This document shows positions 57,493 through 64,000 of a stretch of 64,000 bases of DNA, piece after piece. How positions within the stretch are numbered: the stretch's first letter is position 1; the number at the start of each line of letters is the position of its first letter. Location: assembly GCA_963708865.1 (NCBI GenBank), contig CAVPUC010000008.1, forward strand, positions 868,001 through 932,000, in the 5' to 3' direction. Under the pieces are notes generated by a model that saw only the letters and a program-made list of their open reading frames with translations, searched no databases and had not been told where the DNA came from. The DNA comes from DAIDKA01 sp963708865. Its GTDB lineage: Bacteria; Pseudomonadota; Gammaproteobacteria; Steroidobacterales; Steroidobacteraceae. Both the position numbers and the translations under genes were made by a program.

Positions 57493-59334
57493 ATGAGTAC
57501 TAATGAGGCACCTCTGCATCGGCGGGTGGCCGAGGTCACTGCACGCATCCGCGAGCGCTCCTGGGCTGAGCGCGATGACTATCTGGCACATATGGATGCG
57601 GCCACCGAACGTGGTACCACCCGCTCGCGTCTGTCCTGCACTAACCTGGCGCATGGATTTGCAGCGTCGGACAGCGGTGACAAGGCCGCAATCAGAGCAT
57701 TGCGTTGGCCCAATATCGCCATCATCAACTCGTACAACGACATGCTCTCGGCGCACCAGCCGCTGGAGCGCTATCCCACGATCCTGCGCGCCGCGGCGCG
57801 CGAAGCCGGCGCCACCGCGCAGGTCGCGGGCGGTGTGCCGGCCATGTGCGACGGCATCACGCAGGGCATGCCCGGCATGGAGCTGTCGCTGTTCAGTCGC
57901 GATGTGATCGCGATGGCGACCGGCGTTGCGCTGGCGCACGGCATGTTCGATGCCACGCTGTGTCTGGGCGTGTGCGACAAGATCGTGCCGGGGTTGCTGA
58001 TCGGTGCGATGGCCTTCGGACATCTGCCCACTATTTTCGTGCCCGGCGGTCCGATGCCGTCCGGCGTCCCGAACAAGGACAAGGCGCGCATCCGCAAGCT
58101 CTTCGCCGAAGGCAAGGCCGGGCGCGACGAACTTCTGGAATCCGAAGCCGGCAGCTACCACTCCGCCGGCACCTGCACCTTCTATGGCACGGCCAACAGC
58201 AACCAGATGCTGATGGAAGTCATGGGTCTGCATCTGCCGGGCAGCGCGTTCGTTCCCCCCAATACCCCCTTGCGGGATGCCTTGACCGCGTTTGCCGCCA
58301 GGCGCGCCGCGCAAATCACCGCGCTGGGCAGTGACTACCGTCCGCTGGCACGCATGATCGATGAGCGCGCCATGGTCAATGCCGTCGTGGGACTCTTGGC
58401 GACGGGGGGCAGCACCAATCACACCCTGCACCTGATCGCCATCGCGCGGGCCGCCGGGCTGATTCTGGACTGGGAAGACTTCAATCAGCTCTCCGAAGTC
58501 GTGCCGCTGCTGGCGCGGATTTATCCCAATGGCGCCGCCGATGTGAATCACTTCCACGCCGCGGGGGGCATGGGGTTCCTGATCCGTGAACTTCTGGATG
58601 CCGGACTGATGCACCCGGATGTGCGCACGGTATGCGGCGATGGTCTGCGCAGCTACGCGCAGGAGCCGTGGCTGTCGCCTCAGGGTCTGGCCTGGCGCGA
58701 TGCGCCCCGCGTCAGCGGCGATACCTCGGTGTTGCGACCAGCGAGTGATCCGTTCAGTCCCGATGGGGGACTGAAACTGCTGCGCGGCAATCTGGGCCGC
58801 GCCGTCATCAAGACCTCCGCCGTGGCGGATGCACATCGGGTGGTGGAAGCGCCTGCGCGCCTGTTCAACGATCAGGAAGGCGTGCTCGCGGCCTTCCAGG
58901 CCGGGCAGCTGGATTGTGATGCCGTGGTCGTCGTGCGTTTCCAGGGGCCGCGTGCCAATGGCATGCCCGAATTGCACAAGCTCACGCCGGCACTGGCCTC
59001 ACTGCAGGATCGCGGCTTCCACGTCGCGCTGGTCACGGACGGGCGCATGTCGGGGGCTTCGGGCAACGTCCCCGCGGCGATCCATGTGACGCCCGAGGCG
59101 GTCATGGGGGGCGCGCTGGCTCGCCTGCGCAATGGCGATGTGATTCGGCTCGACAGCCATACTGGTATTCTTGAGGCGAAGGTGACCGAGGCGACACTGC
59201 ATTCGCGCACCGCGGCGCCGGTGGACCTGACTGGCAACGACAACGGCATGGGCCGGGAGCTGTTCAGGTTGTTCCGGGCCCATGCGGCCGGGGCCGAGCA
59301 GGGCGCCGGCGTTGCGGCCTACAAGGTTGATTAG
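57493..59334 (+). CDS. edd: 6-Phosphogluconate dehydratase
   Basis: A 613-residue Fe-S dehydratase of the IlvD/Edd family. Cluster and active-site signatures: PAMCDGITQG, LCLGVCDKIVPG and SAGTCTFYGTANSNQM, with GRMSGASGNVP near the C-terminus. It makes KDPG from 6-phosphogluconate. An ATG at 57493 is preferred to a GTG three codons earlier. A long ORF on the opposite strand is only its antisense image. Confidence 0.97.
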   Translation: MSTNEAPLHRRVAEVTARIRERSWAERDDYLAHMDAATERGTTRSRLSCTNLAHGFAASDSGDKAAIRALRWPNIAIINSYNDMLSAHQPLERYPTILRAAAREAGATAQVAGGVPAMCDGITQGMPGMELSLFSRDVIAMATGVALAHGMFDATLCLGVCDKIVPGLLIGAMAFGHLPTIFVPGGPMPSGVPNKDKARIRKLFAEGKAGRDELLESEAGSYHSAGTCTFYGTANSNQMLMEVMGLHLPGSAFVPPNTPLRDALTAFAARRAAQITALGSDYRPLARMIDERAMVNAVVGLLATGGSTNHTLHLIAIARAAGLILDWEDFNQLSEVVPLLARIYPNGAADVNHFHAAGGMGFLIRELLDAGLMHPDVRTVCGDGLRSYAQEPWLSPQGLAWRDAPRVSGDTSVLRPASDPFSPDGGLKLLRGNLGRAVIKTSAVADAHRVVEAPARLFNDQEGVLAAFQAGQLDCDAVVVVRFQGPRANGMPELHKLTPALASLQDRGFHVALVTDGRMSGASGNVPAAIHVTPEAVMGGALARLRNGDVIRLDSHTGILEAKVTEATLHSRTAAPVDLTGNDNGMGRELFRLFRAHAAGAEQGAGVAAYKVD

Positions 59335-59964
59335 ATGAACATCCGTGAAGTGTTGGCGCTCGCGCCGGTCATTCCCGTGCTGACCGTGGAGAAACTGGAA
59401 CATGCGGCGCCGTTGGCGCAGGCCTTGTACGCGGGCGGCCTTAAGGTGCTCGAGATCACGCTGCGCACCGCGGTCGCCCTGGATGTCATTGCCGCCATGC
59501 GCGTTGCCGCGCCGAATGCCATCGTGGGGGCAGGGACGCTGGTGCGGCCGCAGGATTTCAAACGCGTGGAGGGCGCCGGCGCGCAGTTCGCGGTGACCCC
59601 GGGACTCACACCGCAGTTGGCTGACGCGGCCAGGACCGTCGACTTTGCGCTGCTGCCGGGCATCATCACGCCGAGCGAAATCCTTCAGGCCCTGCATTGC
59701 GGCTACGACACGCTGAAGTTCTTTCCGGCGCAGCCCGCTGGCGGCATCCCCATGCTGCAGTCCTTCGCCGGACCGTTCGCGAATGTGGCCTTCTGTCCCA
59801 CCGGGGGTATTTCCCGGGATACCGCACCGGCCTTCCTGAAACTGCGCAATGTACTGTGCGTGGGCGGCTCCTGGGTGGCGCCCCAGGCGCTGGTGGACCA
59901 GGGTGATTGGGCGGGCATCGAGGCTCTGGCGCGGGATGCGGCCGCCTTGTCCCGTCACAGCTGA
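59335..59964 (+). CDS. eda: 2-Keto-3-deoxy-6-phosphogluconate aldolase
   Basis: A 209-residue TIM-barrel aldolase. The Schiff-base Lys128 lies in DTLKFFPAQPAGG, and Glu40 in LEITLRT is the catalytic acid/base, as in E. coli (Lys133, Glu45). Splits KDPG into pyruvate and glyceraldehyde 3-phosphate. Its ATG follows the edd TAG without a gap. Confidence 0.97.
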   Translation: MNIREVLALAPVIPVLTVEKLEHAAPLAQALYAGGLKVLEITLRTAVALDVIAAMRVAAPNAIVGAGTLVRPQDFKRVEGAGAQFAVTPGLTPQLADAARTVDFALLPGIITPSEILQALHCGYDTLKFFPAQPAGGIPMLQSFAGPFANVAFCPTGGISRDTAPAFLKLRNVLCVGGSWVAPQALVDQGDWAGIEALARDAAALSRHS

Positions 59965-60031
59965 GGCCTGGATCCCCCTGCCGTGACCGTTTGGTGACAC
60001 TTCTGACACGGTGCGGTGGTGAGCTGGCGCG

Positions 60032-61306
60032 ATGCACAGAATCGGCATTGTGGGTGTCTCCTATCGGCACGCGAGTGCCGGTCAGGTGGCGCAGTTTGCG
60101 GTGCCGAAAGATGCACTCGCTCACCGTCTGGTGGTGCTGCGCCAAGCGCTCCAGGGTGCCGAAGTGCTGTATCTGTCAACCTGCAACCGGGTCGAAATCA
60201 TCTACGCCACCCCGGACACCGCCACGGATCGGCGCGCCGACGTGTTCCGGGCACTGACGGGGCGCGAGCCTAAGCCCGGTGAAGCGGCGGCGGCGTTGCG
60301 AGCGTGGACCGGCGAGGCGGCCGTCGAGCATCTGCTGCTGGTAGCCTGCGGCATGGATTCGGCACAGGCAGGGGAGCAGGAAATCTACGTGCAGCTGCGC
60401 GCGGCCTGGCAGGCGGCGCGCGAGGCGCAGGTCAGCGGTCCGCTACTGGATCGGGTCTTGAGCGAGGCGATGAACATGGCCCGCCACGCCCATCGCCTCA
60501 CGACACACGATGCCCCGTCGCTGGCGGACCTGGCGGTCGGGCGGGTGATAGCGCACCTGCAAGGGCGCACCGCTGTCGTGGGTCTGGTCGGTGTCTCGCC
60601 CATGACACGCCGCTGCGGGTTGCGGTTGCGCGAGCGCGGCGTAGCGGTGACGGTCATCAACCGCTCTTTCGATGCGGCGCAGGAGCTCGCTGCGGAATTG
60701 GGTGGCGCGGCGCTGGCGCTTGCGGCCTTCCGCGACGATCCGACCGCGCCCGGCTGCGCCGCACTGGTGTGCGCCAGCGGCGCCACCGAGCCGGTGATTG
60801 ATCGCGCCGTGCTGGTCAAACTCGCCGGAGCGCAACCGCTGCTGGTGGACTTCGGGCTGCCGCCGAACGTGGACGCGGATGCCGCGCGGGTGCTCAATTT
60901 CACGCGTGTCGGAATGGATGATCTGGTGCAGACTGCACGGGACAGCCGGGTAGAGCATCTGCTGCGCTTGGCGCCGGTGCGCGCGGCCATTGATTCGCAT
61001 CTGGCACGGCTGCGCAGTGAACTCGCGGCACGGGCCATTGGGCCGCAGCTGGCGCAGCTGCGCGATGATTTCGAGCGCATTACCGCCGGGGAAGTCGAGC
61101 GGTTGCTGCGCGAGGTGCTGCTCGACCTGGACGACACTCAGCGCCATCGCCTGTCGGGGTGGGGTCGCACGCTGGCGCACCGGCTGGCGCACCTGCCGTT
61201 GTCGGGCATGCGGGCGGCCGCGGAACACGCCGGTCCGGAAGTCACCGACGCCTTTTTTAGGGAAGCCCGCCTCAGCCGCAAGGCCGATGCCGGCGACAGC
61301 GAGTGA
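60032..61306 (+). CDS. hemA: Glutamyl-tRNA reductase, divergent
   Basis: A 424-residue protein with the GluTR domain order. The thioester Cys51 is in LSTCNRVEI. The tRNA-binding region is poorly conserved: where most GluTRs have LGEPQILGQVK this has AGEQEIYVQLR. The NADPH domain (VGLVGVSPMTRRCGLRL) is also altered, and PRDV is PPNV. It probably makes glutamate-1-semialdehyde for the hemL product 3 bases downstream, though it may be a second copy with changed properties. Confidence 0.85.
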   Translation: MHRIGIVGVSYRHASAGQVAQFAVPKDALAHRLVVLRQALQGAEVLYLSTCNRVEIIYATPDTATDRRADVFRALTGREPKPGEAAAALRAWTGEAAVEHLLLVACGMDSAQAGEQEIYVQLRAAWQAAREAQVSGPLLDRVLSEAMNMARHAHRLTTHDAPSLADLAVGRVIAHLQGRTAVVGLVGVSPMTRRCGLRLRERGVAVTVINRSFDAAQELAAELGGAALALAAFRDDPTAPGCAALVCASGATEPVIDRAVLVKLAGAQPLLVDFGLPPNVDADAARVLNFTRVGMDDLVQTARDSRVEHLLRLAPVRAAIDSHLARLRSELAARAIGPQLAQLRDDFERITAGEVERLLREVLLDLDDTQRHRLSGWGRTLAHRLAHLPLSGMRAAAEHAGPEVTDAFFREARLSRKADAGDSE

Positions 61307-61309
61307 GCC

Positions 61310-62614
61310 ATGCATAAGACCGATCCGCACGTCCGATCCGAGAACCTCTACGAGCGCGCGCGCCGCGTGATTCCCGGCGGCGTCAATTCGCCGGTGCGCG
61401 CCTTTCGCGCGGTCGGCGGCTCACCGCTCTTCATTGCGCGTGGCTCGGGCCCGTACATCTTCGATGTCGACGGCAACCGCTACCTGGACTTCGTCGGTTC
61501 CTGGGGACCGCTGATCCTGGGCCATGCGCACCCGCAGGTGATCGAAGCCATCAACCAGGCCTGTCGTCACGGCACCACTTTTGGCGCGCCGTGCCTGGCG
61601 GAAGTGGAACTCGCCGAGCGCGTCGTCAAATCCTATCCGGGACTGGAGCAGGTGCGCTTCGTGTCCTCGGGAACCGAGGCGACCATGAGCGCCATCCGTG
61701 TGGCGCGCGCCGCGACGGGACGCGATCTGATCGTCAAATTCTCCGGCTGCTACCACGGTCATGCCGATCACCTGTTGGTGGCGGCAGGCTCAGGCCTTGC
61801 CACCTTCGGCACCGCCTCCTCGGCAGGCGTTCCGGCGGCATTCGTGGCCGCAACGCGCGTGCTGCCGTTGGATGACGAGCAGGCCGTGCGCGACCTGTTT
61901 GCCCGGGAAGGCGCCGCCATCGCCGCGGTCATCATCGAGCCGGTGCCCGCAAACCATGGTCTGCTGCTGCAGCGCAAGGCCTTCTTGAATCTGCTGCGCG
62001 ATGAGACACGGCGCGCCGGCGCGCTGTTGATATTTGATGAAGTGATTTCAGGCTTTCGCGTGGCCCGCGGCGGCGCTGCCGAGTACTACGGCATCACGCC
62101 GGACATGGCCACCTTCGGCAAGATCATCGGCGGCGGCATGCCCGTCGGGGCCTTTGGTGCCTCCACGGCCATCATGAGCCGGCTGGCGCCGGATGGGGAT
62201 ACCTATCAGGCCGGCACGCTCTCGGGAAATCCGGTGGCCATGGCGGCGGGCATCGCAACCCTGGATGTTCTGGAGCGCGAATCGGCCTGGGATAAGCTCG
62301 AAGCGTGCGGCGCTCGCCTAGAACAATTGCTGGCGCCCGCGGTCGGCACGGCGAAATTCCCGCTGCACCTGGTGCGCCTGGGATCCTTGTTGTGGCTGTC
62401 GATGCACGATGAGCCGACCCTGCGCCGCGCGGGTACGCTGTCGGTCGATGCGGCACATCGCTTCCGCAAACTGTTCCACGCCATGCTGGAGCGCGGCATC
62501 TATATCGCGCCGTCCGCCTACGAGGTGACCTTCGTGTCGCTGGCCCACTGTGAAGATGATCTGCAGCGCTTCGCCACGGCGTTCGCGGAATCCGTGGCCA
62601 TCACGGGCGCTTGA
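61310..62614 (+). CDS. hemL: Glutamate-1-semialdehyde 2,1-aminomutase
   Basis: A 434-residue PLP enzyme, full length. Signatures: IPGGVNSPVRAF, SSGTEATMSAIR, IFDEVISGFR and the PLP Lys271 in TFGKIIGGGMPVGAFG. Converts glutamate-1-semialdehyde to 5-aminolevulinate. It follows hemA at 3 bases and is itself followed by a sensor kinase, so tetrapyrrole supply and the two-component pair share one transcript. Confidence 0.97.
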   Translation: MHKTDPHVRSENLYERARRVIPGGVNSPVRAFRAVGGSPLFIARGSGPYIFDVDGNRYLDFVGSWGPLILGHAHPQVIEAINQACRHGTTFGAPCLAEVELAERVVKSYPGLEQVRFVSSGTEATMSAIRVARAATGRDLIVKFSGCYHGHADHLLVAAGSGLATFGTASSAGVPAAFVAATRVLPLDDEQAVRDLFAREGAAIAAVIIEPVPANHGLLLQRKAFLNLLRDETRRAGALLIFDEVISGFRVARGGAAEYYGITPDMATFGKIIGGGMPVGAFGASTAIMSRLAPDGDTYQAGTLSGNPVAMAAGIATLDVLERESAWDKLEACGARLEQLLAPAVGTAKFPLHLVRLGSLLWLSMHDEPTLRRAGTLSVDAAHRFRKLFHAMLERGIYIAPSAYEVTFVSLAHCEDDLQRFATAFAESVAITGA

Positions 62615-62622
62615 AGGAGCGT

Positions 62623-63702
62623 ATGAAACGCACCCGCGTATTCCAGATCACGGTGCTGCTGCTGGTGATTGTCTCCGCCGTCACGGTGGGCTACTGGCTG
62701 TATGATCAGCATGTGCGCGGCGTGGAGAAGACCACGGCCCTGGTCAGACTCTACGACCAGCAGAGCGCCGCGGCACGCATGCTCTTGGCGGCTGGCGTGC
62801 CGGTCGAGCGGGTGAGAACACTGTTACCCGATCTGTCCGTGGACGCCGATGGGGTGACGCTCGCGCCGCAGCACCGGGCCGCGCTGCTCGATGAACAGCA
62901 GCGGCGCCTGCGCCAGTATTCATGGGAAGGCGGATTTTTCCTGTTCGCGCTGTGCGCCTGCATCGGCGTGATCTTCGTGGCACTGCGGGCCGAGACCCGC
63001 GTGCTCAATGAACAGGAACAGTTCCTCGCGCTGGTCTCGCACCAGTTCAAGACGCCGCTGGCCAGTCTGCAGCTGTCGCTTGAGACGATGGGCCTGCGCC
63101 AGCTGCCGCCGGAACATTCACGCGCCCTGATGGACCGCATGCTCTCGGACCTGACACGCATGGCGACGATGGTCGGCCAGATCCTCGACAGCTCGCGGCT
63201 ATCGCATGGCCGCATGGAGTTAAAGCACGAGCCGGTACTGCTGGATGCCACGGTGCACCGCGTGGTCAGCCAGTACCTGGAGCGCGCTCAGACCGACCAC
63301 ATCAGCATCGAGGCGCACGTCGCCCCCCAACTGCAGGTGCTGTCCGATCCCATCGCCGTGGATGCGGTGGTGCGCAATGTGCTGGAGAACGCGCTGGCCG
63401 CCGTCGCCCCGGTAGGGGGTGGCAAGGTCACACTCACCGCCCGCGCCGTGGGCGCCGAGATAGAACTTGCGGTGCGCGACAGCGGCATTGGTTTTCGGCC
63501 TTCAGACCACGAGCAGCTGTTCCGCAAGTTCTCGCGGCTCAATGCCGGCGCGGGCAGCAGTTATTACGGCACCGGCCTGGGACTGTTCATCGTCGAGCGG
63601 CTGATGCAGCTGTCCGGCGGCCGAGTCAGCGCCAGCAGCGAGGGACTGGGGCGCGGCGCCGAATTCCTGCTGCATTGGCCCAGCGCTGCGGTGCCGCCAT
63701 GA
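62623..63702 (+). CDS. Membrane sensor histidine kinase
   Basis: A 359-residue kinase. Two transmembrane helices (about 9-27 and 102-121) flank a small periplasmic helical domain. The dimerisation His140 is in ALVSHQFKTPLASLQ; the ATPase has N-box NVLENALAAV, G1 DSGIGF and G2 GTGLGLFIVE. No HAMP linker is present between the second helix and the H-box. GGAG is three bases before the ATG, inside the hemL stop region. Pairs with the response regulator by a 4-base overlap. Confidence 0.93.
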   Translation: MKRTRVFQITVLLLVIVSAVTVGYWLYDQHVRGVEKTTALVRLYDQQSAAARMLLAAGVPVERVRTLLPDLSVDADGVTLAPQHRAALLDEQQRRLRQYSWEGGFFLFALCACIGVIFVALRAETRVLNEQEQFLALVSHQFKTPLASLQLSLETMGLRQLPPEHSRALMDRMLSDLTRMATMVGQILDSSRLSHGRMELKHEPVLLDATVHRVVSQYLERAQTDHISIEAHVAPQLQVLSDPIAVDAVVRNVLENALAAVAPVGGGKVTLTARAVGAEIELAVRDSGIGFRPSDHEQLFRKFSRLNAGAGSSYYGTGLGLFIVERLMQLSGGRVSASSEGLGRGAEFLLHWPSAAVPP

Positions 63703-64000
63703 GCGAGGCGGTGTATCGCGTGCTGGTGGTGGAGGATGATCCGCACCTGGCGGCCGGTGTGGTCGAGAACCTGCGCGCCGAAGGCTACGAGGTCGACAGC
63801 GTCCATGACGGGCGCAGGGCCGTGGATTGGTTCGACACCCACAGCTGCGATCTCATCGTGCTGGATGTGATGCTGCCCGGCATGGACGGCTTTGCGGTGT
63901 GCAGCACGCTGCGCGGCCGCGGCACCACGACACCGGTGCTGTTCCTGACCGCGCGAGGCGATGCGGCGGACCGCATCCGCGGGCTGGAGGCCGGCGGCGA
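63699..64000 (+). CDS. Response regulator, receiver domain (cut by window edge)
   Basis: The first 100 residues show a CheY-like receiver with acidic pocket VVEDDPH, phosphoacceptor Asp56 in LIVLDVMLPGMDG and the Thr in LFLTARGD. The rest lies past the window, so the output domain is unseen; an OmpR-type DNA-binding domain is usual for this partner. Overlaps the kinase stop by 4 bases. Confidence 0.92.
   Translation, partial: MSEAVYRVLVVEDDPHLAAGVVENLRAEGYEVDSVHDGRRAVDWFDTHSCDLIVLDVMLPGMDGFAVCSTLRGRGTTTPVLFLTARGDAADRIRGLEAGG

Noticed and set aside
55937..57496. A 519-residue ORF on the plus strand
   Set aside because: Antisense of zwf; low-complexity composition and no ribosome site.
57406..58977. 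A 523-residue ORF on the minus strand
   Set aside because: It is the antisense image of edd in GC-rich DNA, has His/Gln/Arg-rich composition with no domain, and edd is intact on the other strand.

Overview
The window is about 62% GC by eye, and its best landmark is a familiar gammaproteobacterial block: mutM, rpmG, rpmB, radC, coaBC, dut and pyrE. In E. coli these lie almost side by side, with slmA between dut and pyrE. Here the block is spread over the first 12.7 kb and interrupted by other genes. With the hopanoid gene hpnJ, several TonB-linked and secreted proteins and an Entner-Doudoroff cluster, this suggests a free-living gammaproteobacterium of the Steroidobacterales/Nevskiales/Xanthomonadales type. 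The phylum-level call is solid; the order is inference.

Layout. 0-5 kb: mutM (partial), hpnJ, a TauD-type dioxygenase, a VOC protein, an aldo/keto reductase, a small secreted protein and a tautomerase. 5.4-12.7 kb: rpmB-rpmG with a clear terminator, two orphan secreted proteins, a GNAT, radC, coaBC-dut, a DUF4124 protein and pyrE. 12.8-20.8 kb: AmpG-like MFS, MarC, ldcA-trmB, a membrane-anchored HDOD protein, a Gly-rich secreted protein, a CsgG-SH3 protein and a DUF3237 protein. 20.9-30.2 kb is the most accessory stretch: tRNA-Gly(CCC), a MazEF-type toxin-antitoxin pair with a visible operator and promoter, a beta-barrel protein with a Gly/Ala/Ser-rich partner, a methyltransferase, a DUF1835 protein facing a ParB-like ORF, a TonB-C protein and a DUF5996 protein. 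30.4-34.5 kb: cytochrome c, two DoxX-type membrane proteins (one fused to DUF805), a SnoaL-like protein and lgt. 34.5-43.1 kb, minus strand: gluconate-2-dehydrogenase-like subunit 3 plus GMC oxidoreductase, a GGDEF-EAL protein, a TonB-dependent receptor and an SDR; a NUDIX protein lies beside them. 43.1-55.7 kb: amidohydrolase-SDR-zinc ribbon-cupin operon, O-methyltransferase, S9 peptidase, CBS protein, an SDR with a signal peptide, a DsbA-like protein, a second aldo/keto reductase, a secreted protein and a CE15 esterase. 55.9-64 kb: zwf divergent from edd-eda, then hemA-like, hemL, a histidine kinase and a response regulator cut by the window edge.

The genes fit together as a housekeeping backbone with peripheral catabolism and envelope functions added. 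zwf, edd and eda supply the Entner-Doudoroff route, and a CE15 esterase next door suggests glucuronoxylan or lignin-carbohydrate breakdown. The TonB receptor, GMC dehydrogenase and c-di-GMP protein form a plausible uptake/oxidation/signalling neighbourhood.

At least sixteen conserved genes are interrupted by single-base frame changes, several more than once (dut, pyrE, the MFS gene, ldcA). The pieces rejoin into full-length family members, so these look like indel errors in the sequence rather than true gene decay. Boundaries of those genes are given for the rejoined reading.
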